A stretch of DNA of 64,000 bases from Rhizoclosmatium globosum. Its lineage: Eukaryota > Chytridiomycota > Chytridiomycetes > Chytridiales > Chytriomycetaceae. Location of the stretch: NCBI GenBank assembly GCA_002104985.1, contig MCGO01000023.1, positions 434,001 through 498,000 on the forward strand, given 5' to 3'. The notes under the pieces are model-generated. The model did no database searches. It saw nothing but the letters and a program-made list of their open reading frames with translations, and was not told where the DNA came from. Shown here piece by piece: positions 1 through 11,423 of the stretch. How positions within the stretch are numbered: the first letter of the stretch is position 1; each line of letters begins with the position of its first letter. The position numbers and the translations under genes are program-made.

Positions 1-2181
1 ATGGTATAAAAATTAGATTTAATCGATAATGAGCGACTGTGACATTCTCAGCAGTGTTTATCCAAGTGTTCTTAACGGACAAGATTGTTGCAAACTCGCT
101 GGAGTGATTTGTGAGCAACTAGGGAAACGCGTCATCACAAGCCTGTAAGTCAATTCTTTTAATAATTGTCAAGTTGAATATTCTGCAGAACATTTGTGGG
201 CTATGGTAGTTTCATCGGTGGACAAAACCCTGGCTCCATCCCAACTCAAATCGGCCTACTGACAGCATTGACATTATTGTGTGTGGTCTTTTAAGCATGT
301 TTGAATCTTGTCTAACGTCGAGCGTGAAGGGATATCAGGAATACAAACTTTACAGGAACGATTCCAACTGAAATTGGAAACTTGGGCCAGCTGAAATCAT
401 TGAGGATATCATCAAATGCCTTATCAAGCGTCGAAGGATATCCGCGAGAGTCAGTGGAACCATACCAACCGAAATAGGGCGACTGCAAAGTTTGGAGAGT
501 TTGTAAGTCCAACCGCGTCGCAATCAGACAAGGCATTAAAATTTCTAGGATGCTATCGGGGCTGAATTTAAGCTCTGAAATACCTACGCAAATGGGAACC
601 TTGCTTAACTTGACATCGCTGGAGCTCGGATATAATGCGCTGAGCGGACCAATTCCAAGAGAAATAGGAAACTTGACGAAATTAAACTATTTGTATGTTT
701 TGCTCATTTTATTGCTTTGATACTCATTTGCGTAGGGGACTCGGTTTGAATAGCTTGTCTGGTCAAATTCCGAAGAATTAGGAAGCCTCGGAAGGCTATC
801 GTATTTGTAAGCGTAAGAAGTTGGGGTAAATTCTCTAACTTTCGGCAAGGTCTTTAGGGAATAACGTACTCAGCGGCCCAATCCCTTCAGAAATAGGTTA
901 TCTGACTGGCTTGAATGTTCTGTAAGTCAATATATCCCGAATAATTTAATGAAATTCAATGACACAGGAATTTGTCGAACAATAATTTAAGCGGTGTGGT
1001 ACCTGACGAGCTGTACAGCCTTGCTCTCAAACCCAGGTATTGCGCGTGCTTGATTACGCTGCCGAATTAACGGATTTTAATATAGTAATATGATGTTACA
1101 GGGAAATCCACTCCTTGAGTACAATATTGAAAGAGTAGTGGATATATCAAGCCAAGTGGATATACTCACAATGGCATCATATGTACTCTTAATCGTTACA
1201 GGCGTTTCACTATTAGCATTTTGTATATTTATAACATGTTTTGAAAGTTTGGACACGATCAAAAACCGGCGCAGTTTCAGAAAGCTCCTAACAGACTTCA
1301 ACATCACACTTTTCTTCATGATGGTATCTCTATTTCTCATGATATCAATTGAAGTCGGTGTTGCTTTGAACGACGTGCTGAAGATTGATACGGCTCAGAA
1401 CGCAGTGTTGTATTTTTTGATTGCCTGTTTCGAGCTTTCATATATCAAGTACTCATTTGCACGGAGTAACGATGTACTAGAAGCTATATTTCCTCCGATT
1501 ATTCACAAAGCTCTCCGTGGATTTGGATTGGTATCTCCGTTGGTACTCTTTCCTCAAGTTATCCCACCAGCCATGATGGCTTCCGCAGTTACAAGCTCTC
1601 CATCGATGATTGCCGCATACAATATTTTACCAAGTGTTGCTGGAATCTGTACCGTACTTCAAGACATAGTATTACTGATTGCGTTTATTGTGTTCATTTA
1701 TGGTAGTACCAGGCGAACATCCGAGGAGCAGGTAGATCCCAGATTCGACATTATTTGCAAATGCGGAATCATATCGTCAATGTTCTGTGTATCCACCTGT
1801 TTGGTTATGTTTCTTGGGACAGGCAACATGGGTTCTGTCGAATTACTATGCAAACAAAAGATAGTTATCGCGTTTGGACTTCTATTCGGAATTATTTCAG
1901 TTTTGTTTGTAATGAAAATCCTGCTTGTACTGAATACGAGGAGGGAATTGCGAAAATTGATGGAAAGGACCCAAGCAACCAGTTGCATGAACACTGGAGG
2001 CATAAACTGTTCTGGAAATACTCTGGGATCGTTGCACGATCAGTCAAAGAGTAATTTGAGGGTTGCCGAAGACACTGTGCGTAACTTGAGTAAAGCAACG
2101 TCGGGATGGAGTATTGGAAGTAACATGAAAGCAATCTCAGTGGCGAGCATTGATGCGGTTCCTTCGAGTGCCAATCATTAA
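1..2181 (+). CDS. LRR-7TM receptor-like protein, copy 1 (5' end beyond window)
   Basis: Seen: exons of about 70-120 bp, each ending in phase 2, encode one or two leucine-rich repeats of the L..L.L..N.LSG.IP.EIG.L type. An N-terminal cap with a CC pair (around position 75-110) precedes them. A last long exon (about 1082-2181) starts with a GNPLLE junction and then carries seven hydrophobic segments (roughly codons 25-45, 75-98, 105-125, 145-168, 195-212, 230-248 and 255-280 of that exon). A Ser/Thr-rich tail of about 70 residues follows. Inference: an extracellular LRR sensor domain on a seven-helix membrane module. The downstream gene at 3097-4887 has the same plan. The frame breaks in the LRR exons near 440-460 and near 770, where one base appears to be missing. 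The signal peptide exon probably lies before base 1. The 7TM family is not recognised; it lacks obvious class A motifs. Confidence 0.72.
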
Positions 2182-2225
2182 AGTTATATAATTTATTTTC
2201 CAGTGATTTTGAAGGCTTTTTAACA

Positions 2226-2828
2226 TTAATTCTGCTGAATTGCTTCTCCCTCCTTCACTGATATAAGCTTCATTATATGCACTATTTTATTCTTCCGATT
2301 GTTGCGAGGGTTGTAGACCACACTTTGGTTTTCTACTTTCACGGGTGAATGGCTGAGTGGTCCAAGGTTTTCATTGCTGAGCATCACAACCTCAAGTCCA
2401 ATGACCTCAACGTTGGAGTCTTCGCGGTTTACATCCTCAAGATTCATGTTCGATCTGTCTCGCATCTTGTCATTACGAGCCGCGGAATCAAGTTTTCTGG
2501 AGTCACAACGCAACACATTTGAGTGTTCGCCAAATGCTTCAACTTCAAGAATGCCGTCTGCATTCACTCCTAGTATCCTATCTACAGATTGTGCTTGCAG
2601 AACCCAAAGATCTGCATCTTTTGATGAATTAGTTCAGTGCACTTTTACATAAGGGCTTGAAGCAGTACCTTCTTTCTCATGAATGATCCACTGAGAATAT
2701 GTTCTTGCGTACTCAATAAGGATTGCTCCAGTCGAGGCGCATTTGTCATTCCAGTCAAGACTGAATAGCCCTCGTAAATTCTTTACTGCGGCGGCCGGGA
2801 TATACCAACAAAGGATTGTCATCCGCAA
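2226..2828 (-). CDS. Hypothetical two-exon protein
   Basis: Seen: two minus-strand open stretches (2828-about 2680 and about 2618-2226) can be joined by a short GT..AG intron, giving about 170 residues. The product is acidic to neutral with no signal peptide or membrane segment. The first exon contains a Trp/Tyr-rich stretch (around LDWNDKCASTGAILIEYA). The upstream sequence can be read in another frame for about 30 codons, so the true start may be further upstream with a frameshift. It lies between two co-oriented LRR-7TM genes on the opposite strand and is not recognised. It could be a spurious reading, because no family signature supports it. Confidence 0.3.
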
Positions 2829-3096
2829 GGTTTAGGGCGATGACTTTGTCGTAGAATGGTGGCCGGGAAGGAGGGGGTCGGATATATGAACGAGGGGGTG
2901 CGTTCAAGGATCATTGAGAGAAATCAAAGATCAGACACTTAACAAGCGCTTCAAACCATATGCACGAATCCAAGTTATTCAATCACCAACGACGACAACC
3001 AACCACGGACCTGAGCAAATTCGAAATTGAGATAATGGAGCCGTCGTTGGCAACAACAAACGTTGAAATGAGCTTCAAATTATCGGTTTCTTTTTA

Positions 3097-4887
3097 ATGT
3101 TTTTGATACCTCTACTTTACTTGTGGTTGTAAATCTTTAAAATAGTTTTGTATTGTGGCCATTGTTCTCGATTTAAGAGTTGACCCAGAGTAACTCCATG
3201 ACTGATTGTGATACGCTCCACGCTTCGATACCTTCCTTCGCGGCAGGTATTGCGTGTTGCAAGTCAATGCAAATTGTGTGTGACGCGTTGAATCCGCCAC
3301 ACGTCACGAGCCTGTATACCTTTCCTGCTGTTTGATGTGTTCACTAACGACTCTCTATCAGTGCAATCGTAGGACCTCGATATAACGGAACAATACCCAT
3401 CTCTTTGGACAAACTCTCGGCTCTGTCAAACCTGTGAGTTTGATAATCAAGTGAAAGTGTCGTACTTAAATCGCACACACAAAATAAAAAAAGGACGATT
3501 CAGAACACTTATTTCCGTGGTGTTATACCTACACAGTTTGGATCGCTGGTGAATTTGAAAGTCCTGTGAGTATATGTTCCTTTTTGAGGGTAATATGTGG
3601 GTTCTTACGTACAGAGGATTATCATATCAGGCAAATCAAGAACAATAGGTTGGTTTCTGGAGGTGTTCCGACTGAACTTGCGTTGTTGAACAGTTTGGAA
3701 GTGTTGTATGCTTTCGTATTAGAGCGTATACTTTGCTAATGGGCTTTTTGGGATAGGGACCTTTCTGGCAACAACTTGATTGGAACGTTTCCTGAAATAA
3801 TTGAAGTGGCGTGTAAAAATCTGGTGTATCTGTAAGTTCGCATGCTTAATCTAAAGTGTTGACTTTCGTATAAGCGATATTTCGGGAAACGAAAACCTTG
3901 TCGATATCGATACACTAACAATATACAATACGCTCTCGTATATTTTATTTGTCGTAACGTTCCTGATCCTTGCTGCATTATACCTATTCATATACCTCTG
4001 CGAGATTCGCGACGTCCAACACAAACGGCTGAATTGGGCAAAAGCTCGAACGACATTCAACATCACATTGACAATTATGTCTCTTAGCGTAATGGCCGCA
4101 GCGTCTGCACAACTCGCGACTAGTATTAAGGATATATCAGCACAAGCTTCTATTGAAAACGTCCTTCAGTTGGCGTTTAAGGCAACATTTACGTATTGCT
4201 ATATTCTGTATGCGTATAACAGGACACACAAAATTTTGAACTCTGTTTCGGTTGTGTTGCAACAATGTGTGTATTGGTTCGTTGTGTTGTGTCCCTTGGT
4301 TTTATACCTACAAGTGATTCCGATGGCGTTGCTTATATGTGCGGGTTATTAACGGAACTGTTACTTCTCTTTTCGGAGTATTCACGAACCTGGCAACAGG
4401 ATGTGCGGCAGTGTTTGATTTTATGTTGTTGGGGTTGTTTGCGTATTGTATTCGGAAGAATACGTTGGGGAACAAGATTGAGGGAAAGTTTTTGGTTGTG
4501 ATTCGGTACGGCACTTGTGCGTCGATATTGTGTGTTTCGGGGCTGTCGACACTGGCCATAACGGCAAAAGGCGTTTTTTGGTACCGCGCAAAAGCGTTCA
4601 TTTCGTTGTATTTGTGTATGGGTGTGTTGGCGGTTCTGGTTGGGATGAAGATTGCTCTGTATGTGTTCGCACGAAATGAAGAGAGGTTGATGAGTTTGGA
4701 AAAAGAAGCTGCAATTGAGGTTGTTGAGGGTCGGACGACAACTGAGAATGGAGACAGTAGTAAGAGTATTGGTGTGGGGAAGGGAAGCTTGTGGAATACC
4801 TTGACGGCTGCAGGGAAAGGGCAGAGCACCAGAACGACGCAACTGTTTGTTGAAGATTTGAATGACTTTTCAGATCAGAGTAATTAG
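3097..4887 (+). CDS. LRR-7TM receptor-like protein, copy 2
   Basis: Seen: a short first exon (ATG at 3097) encodes a hydrophobic leader MFLIPLLYLW. After an intron it joins in frame to a Cys-containing LRR cap (from about 3191). Four LRR exons of about 72 bp follow, all split in phase 2 after the last Leu codon, with repeats such as NGTIPISLDKLSALSNL and VSGGVPTELALLNSLEVL. From about 3882 a seven-helix module begins after the motif DISGNENLVDID. The last part (about 4339-4887) is one base out of frame with the preceding part, near 4335. The tail is Ser/Thr/Glu-rich. Architecture and exon phases match the gene at 1-2181, so the two are tandem paralogues. Inference: a secreted LRR domain anchored by seven helices, probably a cell-surface sensor. 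The ligand and coupling are unknown. Confidence 0.72.
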
Positions 4888-5462
4888 ATTTATTATACAC
4901 TTTTGATTGAGAGGTTGAAAAGATGAGAGTGCTTTCAGTCAAGGATTTCATTCTAACCACGCTTTCAGGAATGAAAGCATCCATGTCCCCAACTCTCGCA
5001 GTAGTGTAGCAAGCCGAATCAAACTTTAGACAATCATCTTGAGGTCATAGTAGGGTCCTCCGCAAGAAGAAAGGGCTCTTGCGTCAGAAATGGCAGTGTA
5101 GTTAAGCAGGGATTGAATCTTCTGAACTCATTGCGACCTCCTAGAGCCGATAAAACCTACAAATTACTTCAAGAGTAAAAATACTCAATGTTTTATTGAG
5201 TAGAAGGCATGAGGTTGAATATACAGGTTTAGTCCAACATACTCTGTGGCACTATCTTTTCGTCTTGTCAGAATGAGGTTTGTAGGTGATTGTATCAAAT
5301 GTTGCTTTTATCTACTCATGTCATTGAAAGTGTGGTGATGTTCGATGATTGGTGTGATGCATGTGCATCTCGCTTGAGGTGGCTTCACTCCTAGTAACAA
5401 AATGCGCTTCCCTCTATTGCTCTCCAGTTAGCAAAGAGAGGAAGCGCATTTTACGTCGCGTG
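4888..5462. other. Intergenic stretch
   Basis: About 575 bp between the second LRR-7TM gene and tRNA-Phe. No convincing coding frame is seen. Near the right end a short inverted pair of 'aatgcgcttccctct' and its complement-like partner flanks the tRNA leader (about 5400-5450), which may form a hairpin. Nothing else is recognised. Confidence 0.5.
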
Positions 5463-5535
5463 GCCGCCTTAGCTCATCTGGAAGAGCGTAAGACTGAAGA
5501 TCTTAAGGTAGCGTGTTCGATCCACGCAGGCGGCA
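5463..5535 (+). tRNA. tRNA-Phe(GAA)
   Basis: A complete 73-nt cloverleaf: acceptor GCCGCCT/AGGCGGC, D stem GCTC/GAGC, anticodon stem TAAGA/TCTTA with loop CTGAAGA (anticodon GAA), T stem GCGTG/CACGC with loop TTCGATC, and discriminator A. No intron. All stems pair perfectly. Confidence 0.95.
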
Positions 5536-5828
5536 TCTTTTGGCACTTGACATTAAGTTTCTGGGATGATATCATCTTTCAAGGTTTGTTACTGTAGGCG
5601 AGCTCTCCTCACGTATTCATTCTATTCTCATTTTGATTGATATGTATTGTGGAGACGAGTCGTTTTGTTTGATGTCCGAAAGTTGAGTCCAACAAAACAA
5701 ATTTGTGAAATGACTCCATCGCACGTCGCCGCCTGGTTCTCTCTGACAGCGACAGCGACAGTGACCGTGACACAACGCGGGCAGTCGCAGTCGCAGTCAC
5801 AGTCGCAGTCGAGCAAGAGAAGGCGACG

Positions 5829-8800
5829 ATGGCACAGGTTGCATCGCTTCTCACGTCGAAGCTGCCTCCGAGTCTCGTCGAAAGCGTCGATTTGAACGCC
5901 GAACTCGCGGCTCTGCGAAACAACAACGCCACCACAAAGAACAGCGACGATGAAGCACCGCTGTTTTCAGACGCATCGGATTCGGATTCGCATTCAGAGG
6001 ACGTGTCAGTGTCAGTGTCCGGACTCAAACAACTCAAACAACTCAAACAACGAAATCAATCAACTTCGGATTCGGCGTCAGTGCCGTTTCGCAGGAAGGA
6101 CGTCCTGGCTGCCCTTGGCCTCGAAAACAAGGACTTGGACTTGGACGATTCGGACGATTCGGACCATGAGTCAGAGGGCGACGACGGTGTTGCGGATGGA
6201 GACGAGGACGAGGAAACAACAACAACGACGACGACGACGAGGCCTTCGACTCGGACGGAAACAGAATCGACCATGACGGCGTAATCACAAATTCAAAGGC
6301 AACGGCGAAGAGGAAAGTGCTCGAAGAAACGCAGGAACGTGTCGTGTCTCAGATTAAAGTTGGAAAGGTGTGTGTGTGTGTGTGTTGGTTCAGGACAACC
6401 ACTCAATAACTGAACAACTCTCTGACAGCGTGGCGCGTCAAAGAAGGCTTTGTTGGAAATGAGGAAACAGAGTGAACGTCTTCAACGAGGTACAGTATTG
6501 TATTACCCACCTATCAATATTCAACCCTTTTGCTTGTAGCCACGCATATAGAACTTCCTGCTCGTCGTGGAAACTTGGATATCAATTCTTTCTTGAGTCT
6601 GTACAATATTAAACGACCAGAGGAAAAAAAGAGGGCGTGGGGGAACCGGAAAATGAAGATAGTGATGATGCTGACGATCCTGATTATAACCCAAATCAAG
6701 CAATATCTGATGAGGTATGGTTTGAAGAATGAGTTGGGGGAATTGTGAGTTGTGACTGAGCGTGCAATTTGCGACGTTTACACGCGAAAAACGATACCAG
6801 ACGGAGCTTTTAGGGAGAGTAGAGCTCAATGTCTTCGAAGCAGGAAAAAAATGCGAACAGTCTTTGGCAAAATGAGTGTATGAGAGCGGAGCTCCTTCAA
6901 ACACAGGGGCCGGGCTGTGGTGGTGAATAGAAACCAAACGAAGCAAATTGAGTCACAGACACAACAATAACCGTGCAACAATCTACCATGACGCGAATTG
7001 ATGGATCATTCTCTGAACTGACTCGAATTTTCTCTAGGCATCCCATCAACAACCCGAACAGGAAGTAGACGCGTCACAACTACCGGCAGAAGCCTCAAAG
7101 GAACCTGTAGATGCAGCCTCAACGATCGCTCTAGCAAATACAACAACCGAAACAACCGAAACATCAATCACAAGCCAACCTCAACTCCTCCCAACCATCA
7201 AACAAGAAAAACAAAACCCACTACCACCATCCGTAACCATCACCCCAGACTCCATAATCTCCACGACATCCCTCACATCCCTGCACCACTCCAACAAAAC
7301 CCTCATCCGCACCTACCTCGCCCGCCAACAAGCACTCACCCAACTCTCCCGTCCAAACGGAAAAGGCCGCGCCCTCCTCCCCTCCGAACTCGCCCTCCTC
7401 CAAAACACCCAACCGTCCACCGTAAACGAAGAAGTCGAGATTGAAATCGTTCAAGTCATTGACGCGAAAGTCCTCGCACTTCAAGGGAAACGAGCGGGCA
7501 TGGAAAGTGGTGGAGGCGGGAGGATTGGGATCGAGGAAAAGAATCGGCGGTTGAGAGAGTTGGCGAAGGAACAGAATCGGGTTCGGAGGGAGGTTGAGGC
7601 GAGGGAGTATGCGGAGGCTTTGGAGGAGCGGAAGAGGCGGAGGGAGGAGAACGGAAGGCTAGGAAGGCTAGTGCGGGTGGGGACGGGGAGGAGGAGGAGG
7701 AAGGGGTTAAAGAGTTTAAGCGGATTTCGAAGAAGAAGGTTTGTATGGTTTTTGTGTTTTTTATGCTGGCGGTGGTGTTGACGTGTGGCTTTCAGGAGAC
7801 TGAAGGTACGGCTGTGGATACTGTTCCGCTGATACGACCGACTGGTCCAGTTTTGTCAATGTCGCAACAGGTAAATGAGAGTGACGGTGAAGACGAGGAA
7901 GAGACGCTTCTGAAGCCGAGGAAGTCGCGGTCAACTCTTGTTGAAGATGAAGCTGAAGAATCTGAGAATGATGAAACGGCCAGGAAGAAAAGGATAATGA
8001 TGACGATGAGGAGATGGAAGCGGTGATGAAGACGATGGATCTGGTGTCGAACTGGATTCAGATGGGTTTGCTGTTAACCAGCCGGATCCTATTGACTTGG
8101 ATGACGACGATATGGCTGGGTGAGTAATTTTGTTTGTCTTCCGGTAGACTTTTCAATTGAACTGAACTGGACTAGCTGTCAACTCAAGAAATATTGAGTT
8201 CTGATCTACCTGACATTGCGAGTCCTGCTGCACCTCCAGTTACGACTTCTATGAAACCAACAAAGAAACCTCCACTCCCGAAGAAGGGTAGCTTGGCGCA
8301 TTTCTTTGATAAGCAAAGAAACAAGACGCTTGCTGTTATTGAAGCCGCAGAATCCAAAATGATGGTGGATGATGCTGAAGATGATGAAGATGATAAGTTA
8401 TTGGGTCTTCTGTCGGGGCGTTTCCCCTCTCAATCTTCGCAGAAAACGCGACGTATTGTATCTCTGTCGGACTCGGAAGACGACGACGCGATGAATCAAG
8501 ATGTACTTGGGCTGTTGTCGGGTGTTTTTCCAACGAGTAAAAATATGGAGGAAGATGGAAACGACGCAGATCGTGACGATGATGATGGCGGTAGCGATGG
8601 TGACGATGAAAGTGATTCTGAGACACCTGCCACTTCAGCCGTTGTTACAGCCACAGCTTCACCTTCAGCTCCACGAAACTTGCACGATATGTTGATGGCT
8701 CAAGCTGCTGCACCGATTCCACAACAACCTTACCAAAGGAAAAATCAAAATTCGTTGAAGAAGAAGCCGCTGAAAGCGAAGACGAGTTTTTCGGGCTCGG

Positions 8801-10199
8801 TGGAATCGACGGCGACGGTCAAGAAGACGACAATGCACCCCTCGTTTGTTCAGGAGACGAAGACGTTATCGAAGATTTCACAGACGTGATGGAGTTACAC
8901 CGAAAACAAGTCCTTGACGATGACACGAAACTCGTTGAAACAATGTTAAACGACGTTACGAATGGGAACCTTCGAAAGAAGGCTCGACGAAACCATTTTG
9001 GGGCTGGTGGTGGATTCGCGATTTCAGATTCAGATGATGAAGCTGAGATTCTGAGGTCGTTGAAACGTGCTGGTGCGCGGTCTGCGCTTTTGAGGAAGAG
9101 GGAGGAGAAGGGGGATGAAGGGTTGACGGGGCTTGAGCGGTTTGCTGTGAACCCCAAGACTGCTGCGTTTGCGAAATGTTTTGCAGGGTTTGAAGCTTTG
9201 GAGGAAGAGGATGAGGAAGGTGGTGGACGACGTGGGATGATGAGTAGTAGTGAGGAAGAGTGTAGTTTTGCAGCTGTTCGTGCGCAACTTGGACGTGAGA
9301 TGGCGGGGAAGTTTGGGAGGAGTGTTGGGCTGAAGAAGCGAGTGTCTGATTTGAGTATCAGAAGTGGGAGTGTCGGGTTGGGTCCAAAGACGAAAAGTAG
9401 TTTGGAAGATCGTGATGAAATGATGAACGACGATGGTGATGAGGAAGAGGAAGTTGTCGTCGGAAAGAAGGTTGGTTTGCAGATATTTTGATATTCTGAA
9501 GTTGACAATCACTTACACAGCGTTCTATTGTTCCTCTTACGTCTCGCTATGATGAAGACGATGAAAATGTCGATGATGTTGTGATAGAGTCTGTCACGAA
9601 ACGGGCCCGACATGTCATTGATGACGACTCACAAGACCTTGCCGCCAAAATCTTTGTCGAAAGCAGCCCCGCACCATCGAAAATCGAATTTGCTGCATTT
9701 GATGTATCCAAGCTGATGAGTAAAAAGCGCGATGGATCCACTGCAACAGTCAAAAAACGGGTGGATGATAATGACGTGCAGCCATTGAAATATGTGAGTT
9801 TTGCAGGCAAAATACATACAATAATAATGCTTGTTTTTCCAGACTTCGAGATCCGCCGCAGGTGCTGGAGCTGGAGGGATCGGTGCGGCAAAAACTGCAC
9901 TATCATCCGCCTTCATTCGCTCAAAGACCCATAAATCTCCTGGGACGTTGCTTCGTTTGAAGAGCGACGTACTTGCTGCTAATGGTGGTGTCGCTTGGAA
10001 TCGTGGATCGGCTGGTGGTCTTGATGCGAAGGTGTTGCCTGGAAAGGCTTCTGGTACTGGAAAGAATATGGGTTTCTTGGTTGGAGAAGCTGCTCGCAGA
10101 AGTGCTCTTGAATCTGTTTCGACAAAGAGCGCAGCTGTGTCGAGTAACAATGGGTCGACTGGAACTTGGTCTCAACAGAAAGCAGAAGGAAAGGGATAA
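5829..10199 (+). CDS. MRC1: MRC1/claspin-like mediator of the replication checkpoint
   Basis: Family role: Mrc1/claspin travels with the replisome and, once phosphorylated by Mec1/ATR-type kinases, relays stalled-fork signals to the checkpoint kinase. Seen: a long, very acidic protein spread over about seven exons. The most diagnostic element, near 8754-8805, reads EEEAAESEDEFFGLGG, which matches the conserved MRC1 domain core. It is followed by an acidic linker and a basic helix rich in K/R (about 8886-9060). Two LLGLLSG.FP repeats lie near 8400 and 8510. S/TQ dipeptides fit kinase targeting. A coiled Arg/Glu region lies near 7500-7700. The frame slips by one base at about 6212 and 6628 (both A runs), near 7650, about 8000 and about 8750. 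The 3' end could instead be 10263 in another frame (ending LAKKNSVI). The start is the first ATG after a Ser/Arg-like GACAGC repeat leader. Confidence 0.75.
6368..6383 (+). repeat. GT microsatellite overlapping a splice donor
   Basis: A (GT)8 tract begins exactly at the 5' splice site of the first MRC1 intron, so length changes would alter the sequence next to the donor. Confidence 0.8.
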
Positions 10200-10403
10200 T
10201 GCAAAGTCAGCAAAAACTGGTGGACTCTTGAACGTTCTGGCCAAGAAGAATTCTGTGATATAAATTATTTTTTCAATATTGTTCGCTATAATCACAAAGA
10301 AGGATATGTGGAAGAATTGTTAATTTGGTTTCCATCGCATAACTTTGATGTATCCGAAATCGAAGCTTCAAAAATGTAAATCTTTCAAAAATACGCGCAG
10401 GAA

Positions 10404-11423
10404 ATGCTCCATAACGAATCATATTTCATAACCCAGCTCGCTATTTCTTCACTGGGACTGACGCTAAACGCGACCTTGTTCCTCATGGTTATCGCTGAAT
10501 CAAGTTCATTCAATCCAAGCTCGTATTTGCCAGTTTGGATCTGTTTCTCAGACGTTATTCTGAACGCCAACAACTTTTTCTTTGGGCTTTACGCTTTGGT
10601 CAAACGGGAAAGTTTGTTGGAGCTCAGTAATGATGCTTGTGCTGTTGACGCGTTTGTCGTCATATTCTCATGTTCAAGTTCACTCCTACTGCTGCTAGGA
10701 CTCACGTACCTTCGATACTCAATTATTGTCAAGGAAGTAGAAGTCAAGCTTTCATATGTCAAATGGGGTATTGCAGGCTCGTTTGCTACCGGTGCCATCT
10801 CCGCAGCTCTCCGTTTATACTTGGATCGGAAAAATATATTCATTATCCTACGATAGATTGTATTGTGTCACGTCATGGACACATCGTGACCCAAAGACTA
10901 TTATAGTCATTGCGATCAATCTTTCAACGCTATGCATTCCACTACTTTTTTTGATTTACGTGTACACAAGATTTATCTGAAAATTCGAATTTCGATGGGA
11001 GGCGTGAGGGAATGTCGTTCAACCCAAGACCTGCAACGACTGAAAACGTCATCAGTTCAAACATCAAACGCAAGCCAGAGAACATCGATAATCCAAAAGT
11101 ATACACCAAGAAAATCTATAGTTTCTGAAGACTGGCGTTTTTTACAACAAAGCATCGTGATTGTTGCGACTTCGTTGGCAGGCTGGTCACCCATGGCTGT
11201 GAGTTTATTATATAGTCTTATGACTGGACAGGAAATATCTCCTGTAATTGATTTCATGGGCCAAATGTGTATTTTAGTTCAGACTATATTCAATCCAATC
11301 TATCTCGTGTGTAGAAATCGCGAGATACGACTAAGTGTTCGCACCCGATTTAATAAATTGTGTTGTCGTTATACATTGCGTTTTATTCAAACGGGCAAAC
11401 TTGGATTCATGGTCACATCCTGA
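10404..11423 (+). CDS. Class A-like GPCR, paralogue A (frame interrupted)
   Basis: Seen: ATG at 10404, an N-terminal N-glycosylation site (NES), then TM1 with a conserved Asn (LTLNATLF), TM2 with an Asp (CFSDVILN), TM3 ending TYLRYSIIVKE, TM5 near 10900-10970, TM6 with GWSP and TM7 with FNPIYLVCRNRE. These correspond to the class A landmarks N1.50, D2.50, (D/E)RY, CWxP and NPxxY. Here the Asp/Glu of the DRY motif is Leu, and the NPxxY Tyr is one position early. The frame is interrupted by one-base slips near 10808, 10835 and 10975. Intact copies at 16407 and 38787 show how it should read. Its 3' end overlaps the convergent ABC1/beta-lactamase gene by about 37 bp. Inference: a G-protein-coupled chemosensory receptor. 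Confidence 0.65.

Noticed and set aside
4308..4842. Minus-strand frames opposite LRR-7TM copy 2
   Set aside because: Antisense of hydrophobic helices and a Ser/Thr tail; no start context or conservation between paralogues.
1..4887. Plant DNA contamination because of plant-like LRRs
   Set aside because: The LRRs lead directly into a 7TM module, not a kinase, and the genes are continuous with fungal genes of the same intron style.
5609..6046. Minus-strand frame opposite the MRC1 start
   Set aside because: It mirrors the Ser/Asp-rich MRC1 coding sequence; no independent motif.
8819..9512. Two long minus-strand frames across MRC1
   Set aside because: They are Ser/Pro-rich reflections of Asp/Glu/Gly codons on the plus strand.
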